Assembly: GCA_015680685.1 (NCBI GenBank)
Contig: MNCI01003865.1
Location: 257,246 to 321,245, forward strand
Direction of reading: 5' to 3'
Length of the DNA: 64,000 bases
Origin: Gnetum montanum
Lineage: Eukaryota; Streptophyta; Gnetopsida; Gnetales; Gnetaceae
Shown here: positions 1 to 9,669 of the stretch, one piece after another
Position numbering within the stretch: the stretch's first letter is position 1
Layout: each line of letters opens with the position of its first letter
The notes under the pieces: generated by a model
What the model was told of the DNA's origin: nothing
The model's database searches: none
The model's input: only the letters and a program-made list of their open reading frames with translations
Made by a program: the position numbers and the translations under genes

Positions 1-695
1 TGGTTATAGCCTGAAAAGCCATCCATGAAGGACAGAAGCGCATGCCCAGCTGTTGTATCCACTAGCTGGTCGATACTTGGTAACGGGAAGTTATCCTTGA
101 TTGTGGCCTTGTTCAAATCCTGGAAGTCTATGCATATGCGTATGCTCCCAGTCTTCTTCATCACGACCACAATGTTGGATACCCAGTCTGAGTAATTGAC
201 CGCGCGGATGAAACCAGCCTGGTATAGCTTGGTGATTTCATCACACACCGCTAGCGCGATCTCTGGTTTGATTTTGCATGCCTTTTGCCTAATTGCTTTA
301 ATCTGTGGGTCTAGGATAATGTTATGTTGGATTAACCTAGGATCTAACCCAGGCATATCCTCGTATGACCATGCAAAGACAGTAATGTTGTCTTGCAGGA
401 CCCGTTTTATTGCATTGTGCATTTTTTCATCTAACAAAGAACTGACTTTGAGCGTTTTATTCTCACCCTTATGCGTAACGATAGGGACCTCACTGAGGGG
501 GTCCTCGGTTATGTCTCCAACCTCCAGGTCTAGCGTGCGCGTTGACTGTTTTGGCCATTCTGGGGACGTCTCTGATGCAGCTATGGTTACGCTTTCTAAA
601 GGGAGGTTAACGTCTACTAGCGTGGAGTCAAACTGTCTAATTAAGTTCCCGTATGGGCCTGTCAAAGCTAAGGGTGCTGAAACTGTGGCGTCCAT
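1..695 (-). CDS. Element A pol: start of reverse transcriptase (partial)
   Basis: An open frame of 231 codons runs from ATG at 695-693 to the window edge without a stop. The first ~120 residues are a linker that begins MDATVSAPLALTGPYGN and is shared with elements D and F. The RT N-terminal part follows: a KPEIALAV-DEITKLYQAGFIRA stretch, SIRICIDFQDLNKATIKD, FPLPSIDQLV and LSFMDGFSGYN at the edge. These are standard Ty3/gypsy RT blocks (fingers and the first part of the palm). The YVDD box lies beyond the window. It is the only pol segment in the window without stops or frameshifts. A splice-acceptor-like CAG at 710-708 lies just upstream, preceded by an in-frame stop at 737-735, so the frame seems to be entered by splicing or from its own ATG. 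Confidence 0.9.
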   Translation of the reverse strand, partial: MDATVSAPLALTGPYGNLIRQFDSTLVDVNLPLESVTIAASETSPEWPKQSTRTLDLEVGDITEDPLSEVPIVTHKGENKTLKVSSLLDEKMHNAIKRVLQDNITVFAWSYEDMPGLDPRLIQHNIILDPQIKAIRQKACKIKPEIALAVCDEITKLYQAGFIRAVNYSDWVSNIVVVMKKTGSIRICIDFQDLNKATIKDNFPLPSIDQLVDTTAGHALLSFMDGFSGYN

Positions 696-700
696 TCTCC

Positions 701-740
701 ATCTGTCCTGCAAAACCGGCAAGTGCGTAAATGGTTAGGA
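701..740 (-). promoter_or_regulatory. Splice-acceptor-like site before RT frame (element A)
   Basis: On the minus strand, a GCCGGTTTTGCAG tract ends at 708 and is followed by GACAGATGGAGAATGGAC, the start of the RT frame. An in-frame TAA (737-735) lies just upstream of the tract. Elements D (28343) and F (44905) have a pyrimidine tract plus (C/T)AG followed by GA at the same place. Ogre elements are known to carry an intron between protease and RT, so a sense-strand intron is plausible. I found a GTAAGT donor candidate only in A (5848-5843). Confidence 0.5.
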
Positions 741-962
741 GACAAGTGACGTGATGTCGCCGAACGTGGAAGGCTAACCAAATTTTGAATATTATAGACA
801 AGCTGTAATCAATGTAACCCGATTACGAGGTGATAAGATGTGGTAGTTTAACATCATTTCGGACAGTGGCATGTGCGGTATTGGCTGCATTAATATCTAG
901 ATTTGCAGATTCCGTTTCAGGAAAGTTCCGCTTAATTCTGATATCAAGTCAGTGATCCTCGC

Positions 963-969
963 ATATAAG
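963..969 (+). promoter_or_regulatory. Possible TATA box of antisense gene copy 1
   Basis: ATATAAG lies 157 bases before the ATG at 1120. The match is weak on its own, but copies 2 and 3 have clear TATA boxes in the equivalent position. Confidence 0.3.
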
Positions 970-1444
970 TAAGTGGTTGTTCGACGAGAACTGGTTGTTG
1001 GCTATCGTGAATTTGAATTCGTAATTGTCTCTGAGAAAAGGAAGAGCATAGAGTTAGGGCATGGAATCTTGCGAAGATTTGCAAGCGTTAGGCTGTGAAG
1101 AAATTCTAAAACCGTCGCAATGGCGCCGAAGACGAAGAAGAAGAACGCAAAACTGGCCAAAATCGACGAAATGCAAGCAACTCTGGACCATGTTTCGTAG
1201 GCTTTGATCGATGTTCGAGACCCCGCGCCGTTGAACCGATTAGCATGTTGATTTTGAGTTATGGACCTCGGGCCTATGCGAGGGTTTGAAAGGGTTGCGT
1301 TTATCACCGTCGTCAGGGACGAACCTTGCATTATTGCAAGGGTTTGGGTGATGTCGGCTTGCGTGCGTTTTATGAGTTTTTTTTTGTGCTAGTCGTGGAA
1401 ATGCAGATGTAGATGTTAATATACGCTTTGGCTTTTCTACACAG

Positions 1445-2287
1445 CGTTCCGCTAAAGCCCATCCTAATTATGCTAAACCTCATTGGGGTTTTGTGCTGGG
1501 TGAACCCCATCATCCCCAATGTTCCTCCCCCTCACACAAGAGTGCAGGGGAAGGCTATCTGGTTCCGAAAGGGGGCGTTGGAGTTTCTGCAGTTTTTGCT
1601 GCGCAACTTCAACATCATTGTCTGGTCTAATGTGACCGGGGATGTTGCCGGTGCCATTCTGGAGCACCTATTGGCGGGGTCAGCATAGGGGATTCTAGCT
1701 TACCTGATGGACGGAGCCATCGACACGGGTTATCCCGAGGACCAAGTGCTCAGTGCCCGCGGTCTGTGAAGCTTACACTGGATCTAGGGCATGGCCCGTT
1801 TCAACTGTTATCATGCATATAACACACTGTTCGTGGCTCGTCATATGTCGACGTACTTCCAGAACCCACAAGGCACGGTGTACTACGCGGGCGGGTAAGC
1901 AAATTTTGCTAACTGTATTGTCTTTATTTTTGTTATAATGTCTGTTATTGATGTGAAGGATAAGAGAAGTCTATGCGCAAAGTGTATGTTAAGCTTACGC
2001 TGTATGGTACAGGTTTTTTATACATGACAACAAGTTACTTGGCGATGGCGATACGTTGGCCTGAGCCGAAACGGCAATAATGGCATTTACCGCGACCAAC
2101 AACGTGCATGCCGGTGTTATCGGGCAAATTGGCCATGAGATGCGTGAGTATCACACCCGTTACGAGTGCCCTTTTAAGAATTTTCAAGAACTCGGATGGC
2201 TGCACGAGGACTGGACGTTGGATCTGCCCCTCACCGTCGAGGACGTGCAGAGGGAACTCCCACAATTTTCGTTGCCGTTTGGCCCCG
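1445..2287 (+). other. FCP1/NIF-like pseudophosphatase domain, copy 1 (exons 2-3)
   Basis: Exon 2 (1445-1894, 450 nt) and exon 3 (2013-2287) together resemble the NLI-interacting-factor/FCP1 phosphatase domain of the HAD superfamily. Strand 1 reads KPILIMLNLIGVL, where a phosphatase would have a DLDGTL-type motif. Then come a WFRKGALEFLQFLLRNFNIIVWS block (compare RPxxxEFLxxLxxxFxVxIWS) and YNTLFVARHMSTYFQNPQGTV, matching the NTLLxDDSPxxxxxNPxxT block. Exon 3 ends with DGDTL..AE.AI.AFTATNNVHAGVI, like the helix after the domain. Both catalytic Asp of motif I and the DD of the later motif are replaced, so phosphatase activity is not expected. The same residues are lost in copies 2 and 3. Confidence 0.7.
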
Positions 2288-2384
2288 GTAAGGCCGCTGC
2301 GTGTTCTAATGTTATGCGTGTAGTTATGAGTCACGGACGTTATATAATAGTTCTTCTATTTGACTTACGTTTTATGCCTTTCAG

Positions 2385-3425
2385 TCAGGGAATCCCGGGA
2401 GATTACCCTTACGATTTCCGACCGCGAGGCGAGGGATGTTCTCTTTCGTTACGGCGATATTAAGGAGGCACAACGTTGGCTCGGCCACTCGGCGGCCCCA
2501 GTCGCAGTGACCAGCAAGATCCAGGCCGCAAGGCTAATGCACCTGTTTTTGGCTACGACCCCTGATGTCCCCACTAGCGAAATGATCGCCTTGGTCAACT
2601 CCTTCAGCGAGAAGGCGGACCGTTTTAGTACGCGCGTGCATAACATGCGCGTAAATTTTAACATTAACGCTCAGCTCTTCTCAGACCTGTTTGGCATCCC
2701 CTCGAATGGCCTTCCCGTAAAAGTGAAGACCAAGAGGAGTGCCAGAGTCGAGAAATTTCTGAAGGAGTGGGTGACGATCCCTAAGGAGACCAAGGGGTTT
2801 CCTTGTGATAAATTCGAGATGGGGATTGCCAAGACACTTTATCCCCTTTTTCAAGCCCGGACCTTCCCCAAAACCCTCTCGCAGGCGAAGTTCTTTTCGG
2901 TAGAACAGACCCGCATCATGAGAGAGGTCTTGGAAGAGGGAGCCCGGTTTGATTAGGCAAGCCATCTTGCCAAGGGATTGCACAGTGAAATGGTTAAGCT
3001 TCGGGAGAAGCTCGAGTCCCGTTTCAATGTGCATTACGCCTTTTTCATAGCTTACCTCCGGCGGTTTGCTGAGTTTCTGGTCATTCAGAGGAATGGGGTC
3101 TGGGTATAGCAAGATCGAGACTAGCTATCCAGACCCTGGATTGCCCACATTCTCAGCACTACCCGTGGGCAGGATCCGCCTGAAGGGATCGGGGAGTCGT
3201 TGTCTGTAACGACTAAAGGCTTGACAGTGCCCCGAGCATGAGGTCTCAACAGCGTAGGCGGGATAATGCCTACCTACACCGGCGATGCCTCACGGGGGAA
3301 ACGTCTGGCAGAGGAAATTGTGGAACTGGCAGCTCGGCGGAAGAGGCTCCGCCTAACTGAGGCCCTTGGGGGCGATGCAGGCCACACTGTTGGGATCAAG
3401 GTGCAGCGGAATAAGAATCCGCCTG
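2385..3425 (+). other. Unknown domain of antisense gene, copy 1 (exon 4)
   Basis: The exon follows a TTTCAG acceptor and ends at a GTAAGT donor. It keeps one reading frame over about 346 codons with four stops (first at 2954-2956). Recognisable shared blocks are RYGDIKEAQRWL, ARLMHLFLATTPDVP, EMIALVNSF, LFSDLFGIP, TLYPLFQARTFPKTLSQ, YAFFIAYLRRFAEFLV and RPWIAHI. All recur in copies 2 and 3. The overall look faintly recalls a 'putative plant transposon protein' family, but I cannot place it. It is rich in hydrophobic helices and has no obvious catalytic motif. Confidence 0.55.
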
Positions 3426-4052
3426 GTAAGTGTGAAAGGACTATATACACAATGCTTTACTTAGATGATCTAGAATTATTATGATAACGTATGGTGGTGT
3501 AAGCAGCGAAAATGACAGGGAAATTGACCCCTGAGATAGGGGCGATAGTACTAAACCATGGGGAGGGGGCCTCAATTTTGGAAGAAGAGGCCCCGACTGT
3601 TGATACGAGCCGTGTGTAGGTTCCAGTGGGTGAGGTGGCCCCAGCTACTAGCGGAAGCCGCATATAGACTGGGGTGCGTGAGGAGGCCCCGGCTACTGGA
3701 ACCAGTGACGCACAGACTCCAGTGCATGAAAGGGAAAAGGATACGGAAGATGTCGATGAAATCGCCACTGTTACTGGCAGAGGTAAGGAGTGCGTTAGCG
3801 TGTTTGAAACAAATATGTTGATGGAGGGAATGTCTAACCAAATTATGCTATAGGGGAAGAAGATGCCTCAACGTTTGCTTCTATTAGCAAAATGTGGAGA
3901 GACTTCCCCGATAAATTTGCCTTCATGGAAGGCGTCGTCAGTGACATGATCGAGCATCTGGAACGTGTTGAACCTGGCGCTGGTAAGTTAACAAAGTTGC
4001 AACATGATGTCTTGGTAATGTGTCATCTGTATTGATGCTTGTTTTCTATCAG

Positions 4053-4382
4053 GAGCTCACCTCCGATGGGATCCCGCGGAGCCCATTGACCTGGACATAG
4101 CGGAGCCTCCACCTGATGGGGCAGTCGTGCCATGCCACATTTATGAGAAAATGCGTAAATGTGCGTTACGCTCGACACGCTCCATATGGGAAAGTAGGAA
4201 TGTTAATGAAGGCCTATGGAAAAGGCTGCAACGGTTGGAGGAGAGGGTTGAATCCTTGACTAAGGAAGTCGAGGACCTAAGGGCGCGGTATGAATTCCTA
4301 CAGGCTCGGATGACGGGGGATGAAGACTAGCGTACCGTTGTTATTGATCACTCCCGTTATTGGATAGCCATCAAGAATAGCG
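4053..4382 (+). other. Coiled-coil exon of antisense gene, copy 1 (first part)
   Basis: After a CTATCAG acceptor the exon reads AHLRWDPAEPIDL, then a basic segment and a heptad-like stretch (LWKRLQRLEERVESLTKEV, EDLRARYEFLQARM). Copies 2 and 3 share RWDP/KWDP, the coiled coil, and a YTRYW-like block after GD-W. In copy 1 the tryptophan codon after GDED is TAG. The exon then runs into 243-bp repeats, so its real 3' part is missing or uncertain. Confidence 0.55.
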
Positions 4383-4932
4383 TTTATGAGAAAATGCGTA
4401 AATGTGCGTTACGCTCGACACGCTCCATATGGGAAAGTAGGAATGTTAATGAAGGCCTATGGAAAAGGCTGCAACGGTTGGAGGAGAGGGTTGAATCCTT
4501 GACTAAGGAAGTCGAGGACCTAAGGGCGCGGTATGAATTCCTACAGGCTCGGATGACGGGGGATGAAGACTAGCGTACCGTTGTTATTGATCACTCCCGT
4601 TATTGGATAGCCATCAAGAATAGCGTTTATGAGAAAATGCGTAAATGTGCGTTACGCTCGACACGCTCCATATGGGAAAGTAGGAATGTTAATGAAGGCC
4701 TATGGAAAAGGCTGCAACGGTTGGAGGAGAGGGTTGAATCCTTGACTAAGGAAGTCGAGGACCTAAGGGCGCGGTATGAATTCCTACAGGCTCGGATGAC
4801 GGGGGATGAAGACTAGCGTACCGTTGTTATTGATCACTCCCGTTATTGGATAGCCATCAAGAATAGCGTTTATGAGAAAATGCGTAAATGTGCGTTACGC
4901 TCGACACGCTCCATATGGGAAAGTAGGAATGN
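4140..4932 (+). repeat. 243-bp direct tandem repeat, 3.3 units, ending at a single N
   Basis: Units start at 4140, 4383, 4626 and 4869. The first three are 243 bp and look identical; the fourth stops at 4931 just before an N at 4932. The unit is 81 codons of the coiled-coil exon including its in-frame TAG. Identical units next to an N suggest either a very recent duplication or an assembly artefact. Confidence 0.95.
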
Positions 4933-5014
4933 CGCGAGTAAGTTTACGCATGACTTAGTTGGAGACTTTTCTGACTAGCGTCGTCTATTCTAATTTGATG
5001 TTATTTGATTTTAG

Positions 5015-5263
5015 GTTCCAGAAGAAGGTAGACAAAGTACGCCAGCTGAAGGGCTGGGAGAAGAAATAGTGGAAGCAGAGGTGGAACGAAATGATGAAGA
5101 GCGTCTTCCTGTGGAGCTAGTATCAGAGCGAGAGCCTCGTGAATAGGCAATCTTTCATGAAGGGATAATTCCCAGAAATGATAGCCCATTGGAGGACGAC
5201 CTTTTGGGGCTGGATTCGGAGTTAAAAGATACCGGCGATAGTGGCAGTAGGGGGAATGCGTAA
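5015..5263 (+). other. Last exon of antisense gene, copy 1
   Basis: The exon follows a TTATTTGATTTTAG acceptor in phase 0, as in copies 2 and 3. It encodes an acidic tail (VPEEGRQSTPAEGLGEE...) to a TAG at 5144-5146. The same frame continues another 38 residues to TAA at 5261-5263 and ends in a GDSGSRGNA tail. The first stop may therefore be a nonsense mutation. The counterparts read GPSGAADGEEGDEP and AGPSGVGTHDAG. Confidence 0.5.
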
Positions 5264-5881
5264 TTATTATTTACGCAAAATTTTGTTAATGTTGGTGTAG
5301 TATCATGTTACGAATGACTAGAAAGGCATGTTATAAAACTTGGTGGATGCGTTGAATATCAATCACATATCTTTTTTATGTGTTTCGTCAATGGAGTATG
5401 CATGTAACTGTTGAAAAGTTCACTTGAGTAATAATGATAGTGCGTAATTCCTAGTTTAAGGCCATTGCGGGCCGACATACGAGTTTGCGTAAATTAGCTA
5501 CTAGTTTAAGGCCATTGCGGGCCAGGATATGAATTTGCGTAAATTAGCTACTAGTTTAAGGCCATTGCGGGCCAGCATATGAATTTGCATAAATTAGCTA
5601 CTAGTTTAAGGCCATTGCGGACCAGCATATGAATTTGTGTAAATTAGCTACTAGTTTAAGGCCATTGCGGGCTAGCATATGATAAAAATGTAATCCTGGA
5701 TAAATGTGTAAAGGAATGAGAAAGCGTAGCTAACGCGAGTATGATAAAACACGCAATAGGTGAAGAGTGTAAACCCAGAAAGCAAATATAGCGTAAAAGC
5801 ATATTGAAACAAACAAAAGAAGCTGCTAAACAAGGTGTGCTAACTTACGCGAGAGTAGTGTTACACGCAGAAGACCATTGT
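5264..5881. other. Spacer between antisense gene and protease, element A
   Basis: No gene is supported. It contains the 50-bp hairpin repeats (5451-5690). On the minus strand, 5848-5843 is a GTAAGT that could be a splice donor 34 bases after the protease stop. Confidence 0.5.
5451..5690 (+). repeat. Hairpin-motif tandem repeat (50-bp unit, 5 copies)
   Basis: Units start at 5451, 5501, 5551, 5601 and 5651. Each begins CTAGTTTAAGGCCATTGCGG and contains GGCC-ATTGCG-GGCC, a 4-bp stem with a 6-nt loop. One unit has a G-to-A change in the right arm (GACC). The same motif in other lengths lies at equivalent positions in elements D and F. Confidence 0.9.
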
Positions 5882-6823
5882 TCAACCATCGATACGCAAT
5901 TGTCTCTTAATGGCCTTCACGTTGAGTGCTGCGTAAGGGCGAGGAGGTTTGGGGTTTGACTCCTCTACGCTGTCATCCAAAAATGGCAGGTCGGCCCAGG
6001 ATAGACCATTGTCCTTGTTTTCGTTTTGTTCAGGGGCTTGGAGATGGGACTGATCGTCAGTTGTTTCGATCTCCGAACCCCGTTCTTCTTCAATGTTGTT
6101 AACGGTCCTGGGGGTGACCTCGTCGCCGCGTATGACAACCTCCCCTCCGGTGTAGGGCAGGTGTATCTCTTGATGTATCGACGACGAGACTGCCCTCAGC
6201 TGGGCTAACCATGACCTCCCTAATATTAAGTTGAAGTCGAGCATCTCCTCGACGACTAAGAATGTGGCTTCCATTGGGAATTGACCCCTCGCCACACACT
6301 CAATACGCACCATCCCCTTGACTTGAACCCATGCTCCGTTGAATGATTTCACGCAAGCTATCGTTGTAGGAGTGATCTGGTCGACCAATCCCAACCTATC
6401 CACGATGGAATAGGGAACGACGTTAGCAGCTGCACCATCATCCATGTGTATCCTCCAGATCCGGTACTGGCCGACCCGAATGGTAATGAACATGGGCTCA
6501 GTTGTTACTTGACCTTTCTCCGGATCATCTTTGACAGACTCATCCAGGAAGGTCAACGAGGTAGGCTTGGGTTGTTCAGCTTCGAAAGGAAACATGATAG
6601 TGTGTATCGCTTCCTCTTCCACCAGCAGGCTAGCATCCACTGATATGGACATCAACATGCATACCATAGCCTCACGGTGTTCTCGAGAAGTCATCAGTAG
6701 GTTGTACAGGCTCAGTGTTATGTTCTTTTGCTTGAGATCTTGTTTGACCTGCGTGAACGCATCGAGGAGGTCCTTCTCTCGGCAGGGATGTTTATCCCCC
6801 TTGCCCTCCTCCATTCGGCCCAA
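5882..6823 (-). CDS. Element A aspartic protease (retropepsin), part of gag-pol
   Basis: The frame is 313 codons from ATG at 6823 to TGA at 5882. Residues 30-80 are a conserved helix-rich linker (ITLSLYNLLMTSREHREAMV). The protease core starts at MFITIRVGQYRIWRIHMDDG, with the active-site triad as DDG (128-130), then AAANVVPYSIVDRLGL. The C-terminal LILGRSWLAQL (199-209) and IHQEIHLPYTGGEVVIRG complete it. The usual DTG/DSG is DDG here and also in D and F, so it is a family trait and not decay. The frame is open, but it is offset from the upstream gag frame. An acidic tail follows (LPFLDDSVEES). Confidence 0.88.
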   Translation of the reverse strand: MGRMEEGKGDKHPCREKDLLDAFTQVKQDLKQKNITLSLYNLLMTSREHREAMVCMLMSISVDASLLVEEEAIHTIMFPFEAEQPKPTSLTFLDESVKDDPEKGQVTTEPMFITIRVGQYRIWRIHMDDGAAANVVPYSIVDRLGLVDQITPTTIACVKSFNGAWVQVKGMVRIECVARGQFPMEATFLVVEEMLDFNLILGRSWLAQLRAVSSSIHQEIHLPYTGGEVVIRGDEVTPRTVNNIEEERGSEIETTDDQSHLQAPEQNENKDNGLSWADLPFLDDSVEESNPKPPRPYAALNVKAIKRQLRIDG

Positions 6824-7281
6824 AAGACGGATCTCTCGAGGTGGAGCGGTGTCAGTGGGGGGGGGTCGTTCTTCTTCCTACCAAGAGAAGGTGGCTACGT
6901 TTCTGTACCTTTGGCATGCTTCTGGGGCATAGACATAGGCACAGAGGCCAGGGGCCTGGGCTTAGGGAAGCTGAGCGTAGGGTGGTCTTTTGTTGCGTTA
7001 ACTGCGTTGTTCTCCTCCTTTTGCTTGGGAGGCGATGGATGATGGTTCTGGCTAGAGGTCTACCCCTGCGTGAGAGGGGCAGCCTGTGTTTTTGGCGTCC
7101 TAATAATGAAGGGCTCTCTCAGCATGGGCACGGATGAACCCGCGGCTTGGGTACTGTCGTGTGACTGATGGCGCGCTTAGGAAGGTGCCCGTATGATAAA
7201 CGGTGGCCGTGAGACCCCACTGGCTGCTGAAGAAGTAGTTGGCCCCCTTGGTGAGCTGGCGGGCATGTGCAAAACAAAAGG
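6824..7281 (-). other. Gag-protease linker with P[FY][VI][VI]xxP repeats, element A
   Basis: On the minus strand the translated linker shows PFVLHMPAS, PPFIIRAPS and EPFIIRTPK. These are spaced copies of a short hydrophobic-proline motif. The same kind of repeat is clearer in element F (52950-53410), and two copies are seen in element C. A frameshift separates the gag and protease frames in this region. Confidence 0.5.
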
Positions 7282-7869
7282 TTATTTTGGCGGTCCCTTA
7301 CGCTCATCGTTCGTACTCACTACAGTGATTGTATAAGGATCATAACTTGTGTTCAACGGATCCTTGTATACATGCAGTGTTTGATTTTCCGGACGCATGG
7401 GGTTACTGCTGTCTAGTTTTAGATGACCTTCGTCGATCATGCGTTGAATGTCATCCTTCAACGCCCAGCAGTAATCCGTGTCGTGACCACACATCTGGTG
7501 GTAGTCACAGAAACGGTCCAGCCTGAAAGATCTTGGAACTGCTGATTTGTTAGGCAGAGCTAAAGAAGGATCCTTCAACAGTTCACAGTGACGTTTGTGA
7601 CGCTTCAGGGCTTCCTCGGACACTTTCTTAGGTTGAATGTGTCCTGCTGGTAACAGTTGTTTCAGCAGTTCGGAATGTTTCACGGGTAAAGCCGCATATT
7701 TTGAACGATCTTTACACTCAAAATTTGGCTTTGGCTGGGGGGCCTGTTCAGGGGCAACTGTGGCTTGGCCGGTGCCAGCACCAGCTGTGGCCTCAGGCAG
7801 CGCTGTTGTGGGCGCCTTCTTGTTCTTGTTTTTCGCGTTTTCAGTCAGCGCAGCTACTTTCGTTGTCAC
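7282..7869 (-). CDS. Element A gag C-terminal part with CHHC-type knuckle
   Basis: The 195-codon frame is in phase with the capsid frame upstream. The first ~70 residues are Lys/Ala/Pro-rich. KYAALPVKHSELLKQLLPAG follows, then the nucleocapsid-like knuckle FRLDRFCDYHQMCGHDTDYC with the C-x2-H-x4-GH-x4-C spacing seen in Tat gag. ALKDDIQRMIDEGHLKL comes next. The knuckle should bind the genomic RNA during packaging (family knowledge). The segment ends in YDPYTITVVS before the linker. Confidence 0.85.
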   Translation of the reverse strand: MTTKVAALTENAKNKNKKAPTTALPEATAGAGTGQATVAPEQAPQPKPNFECKDRSKYAALPVKHSELLKQLLPAGHIQPKKVSEEALKRHKRHCELLKDPSLALPNKSAVPRSFRLDRFCDYHQMCGHDTDYCWALKDDIQRMIDEGHLKLDSSNPMRPENQTLHVYKDPLNTSYDPYTITVVSTNDERKGPPK

Positions 7870-7977
7870 TGCCTTGCCTTTATCTTTGGCTTTGTTGTGT
7901 GCATTTTTGTAGGCGACATATGCTGGGTCTTTGCTAGTCTCCGCAGCATCTTGGATGCTTCGGACCTGCGCGAAGGC

Positions 7978-8439
7978 CTAATGTATATTGCCAGGGGAAA
8001 GATAATACAACTTAGACTTAATGAAGTCGTTGACTGCTCCCTTGAATATAGTCAGTAGATGGGAGTCCGCGATCGGGTCGTAGATCTCATTCAAGGTAGC
8101 ATTCCAACGCTGTATGAACTTTTGGACTGGCTCGAGCGGGTCTTGTTTCACCCCCATAAGCTGTTCCAACGTGACTTCCTGTTTCAGGTTGTATTTGAAA
8201 TGGGTCTCAAATTGAGTCAGCAGCTCTTCCAAGGTTGAAATGGAAGAGCGTGGGAGAGCTCTATACCAGTCTAAAGCCTTCCCTGTTAAAGATATGGCGA
8301 AGATCCAGATTAAAGTGTGGGGCCACTGTTGTAACAACAAAGATTCAGATCTGAAGGTGGCTAGATGGGTGTTGGGATCCCCCTCTCCATTATACTTGGT
8401 AAAATGAGGGAGGGACATCCCTGGTGGCAATGACAGCAC
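7978..8439 (-). CDS. Element A gag capsid region
   Basis: The 153-codon frame is the conserved retrotransposon gag block: SLPPGMSLPHFTKYNGEGDP, HLATFRSESLLLQQWPHTLI, ISLTGKALDWYRALP, LLTQFETHFKYNLK and the QFIQRWN-like KFIQRWNATLNEI. This is the capsid-forming segment. The frame continues upstream through a stop at 8554-8556 (TAA, read as GLD*AFQL; element E has Q there) and downstream through a TAA at 7978-7980 into the knuckle frame. The copy is nearly but not fully intact. Confidence 0.9.
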   Translation of the reverse strand: MLSLPPGMSLPHFTKYNGEGDPNTHLATFRSESLLLQQWPHTLIWIFAISLTGKALDWYRALPRSSISTLEELLTQFETHFKYNLKQEVTLEQLMGVKQDPLEPVQKFIQRWNATLNEIYDPIADSHLLTIFKGAVNDFIKSKLYYLSPGNIH

Positions 8440-8556
8440 GGGGACCGCTGGATTGATTGGATCATCTTGATAGAAGTCCGTGATTTGAATAGTATCAGAT
8501 CCAGCGATCTTGAGGCATCGAACCTCTTCGGTAAGCGTCTGGATAAGCTGGAAAGC

Positions 8557-9669
8557 TTAATCTAGACCTGTTAACGGAGTTGTTTGTGCAGCAGGCACAG
8601 GAGGTTGGACTGGGCGGGCAGCCCTAGGAAACTGGAATGCAGGAGGTGGTTGGCTAACCGCTGGTGGAGCAGGGATTCCTGCAGGCTGAGGGGCTTGCGA
8701 AGAACACCATCCACCGGTCTGAGACAAGAGGTTAACTCCTACCTGCTGCGTAGGATAATGGTAGGTATATTGAGGAAAACACCTGCAAAAATTGTGCCGT
8801 AGGTGCGACCGAACACTGTGCACCGTACACCGCAGACGGGTGGTGTTGTGTAGCAGGGTTGATCCATTGACTTGTTGCAGGGTATTGAATAAAGGTCTGC
8901 TGTGGTACGGCTGCGGTATTTTGCTGAGTTGGTGGGGGTGGGAACATTTGCGCTGAACGAGTTGTCGGTACAGTGTGAGCTTGTACCTGAGGGATGAAAT
9001 GGGGCGTGGCCGTTGCCGAGACCACCGCCGGAATACTAATTACCTATTGGGACGGACCCACCCCCTCGTTATGGTGCAATTGTTGTGCTTGTAACCCAGA
9101 CGGCTACGCGTTGGCTTGCGGAAAGACATGGATTTGCGTCTGCACGGTCGCAGCTAGGTCAAGAGAGGCTGCCTCTCCGTCAAAAGGGAATAATGGATTT
9201 ACTTGTGTGTGGGGTGTAAGAGTATGGAACAAATGCTCTGACAGAGCCGCGAATTCATCCTCTGCCTTTTCCCATGCTGAGGCTCCACCACGGGTTGTGA
9301 AGTCTGGCCTATGGCCATGACCAACTGTGCGATAAGTTCGTGTTGTTGTTCAATCAAGGGGATTATATCGTAGGCCATCGGCTTAAAATCATAGCCCCCT
9401 CGGTGGAGCACCTCAAAGTTTTGCTTCGCCTCCAGCTCGGCTCGGCTAAGAGTCAGCCTCGCCTAGATCTTGACGCATATGAAATTATATTCTTCAGGGG
9501 TTATAACCATGAAGATAGGCTCTTTCCCCTGAAGCCTCAATGAACAGCGCAATGGTCCTTGAGGTCCCGTTGCACCAGGAGCTGGTCCCGTGACCACCGT
9601 AGGATTCATAGGCACGACACCCAGATCGGTGGTGACCATGGCGGTTGTGTTTGAGTAAAAGGAATCCAT
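8557..9669 (-). pseudogene. Element A gag N-terminal and Pro/Gln-rich region
   Basis: The start is ATG at 9669 (MDSFYSNTTAM...), followed by SLRLQGKEPIF, EEYNFICVKI, a TAG, then AELEAKQNFEVLHRGGYDFKP. A Pro/Gln/Ala-rich stretch (QAPQPAGIPAPPAVSQPPPA) leads to the capsid. Between about 9199 and 8820 the best frame shifts and then returns, so at least two indels are present. The TAG after CVKI is at the same codon in element G, while element F has CAA. The segment is homologous to gag N-termini in E, F and G. Confidence 0.75.

Larger units (their letters stand above)
696..1119. other. Spacer between RT start and antisense gene of element A
   Basis: No protein is supported here. On the minus strand, 740-708 is a pyrimidine-rich tract ending in CAG, a likely acceptor for the RT frame. 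On the plus strand, 847-867 carries one copy of the TAGTTTA-hairpin motif (ATC-N6-GAC version). An ATATAAG at 963-969 lies 157 bases upstream of the antisense-gene ATG and may be its TATA box. Confidence 0.5.
1120..5263 (+). pseudogene. Antisense spliced gene, copy 1 (FCP1/NIF-like + unknown domain + coiled coil)
   Basis: The gene lies on the plus strand inside minus-strand element A. Inferred exons are 1120-~1340 (basic MAPKTKKKNAKLAK start), 1445-1894, 2013-2287, 2385-3425, ~3494-3782, 3854-3982, 4053-4937 and 5015-5146 or 5263. Most junctions are GT/AG, and phases agree with copies 2 and 3: two bases carried over after exon 2, one after exons 3 and 6, none before the last exon. Exon 2 has three stops and exon 4 has four, but neither has a frameshift. 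Most look like single C-to-T or G-to-A changes from W, Q or R codons. Exon 7 is disturbed by an identical 243-bp repeat and an N. Order of parts: catalytically dead FCP1-like domain, ~340-residue unknown domain, acidic segment, coiled coil, acidic tail. The product is not known to me; the gene is probably non-functional in this copy. Confidence 0.75.

Noticed and set aside
196-738. 180-residue plus-strand ORF
   Set aside because: It is the complement of the RT reading frame of element A; the minus strand gives clear RT motifs.
1120-5263. Envelope-like protein as identity of the antisense gene
   Set aside because: It is on the opposite strand, has introns, has no signal peptide or transmembrane pair, and starts with an FCP1-like fold.
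5882-6823. DDG active site of the protease as a disabling mutation
   Set aside because: The same DDG occurs in D and F, so it is a family variant and not decay of one copy.
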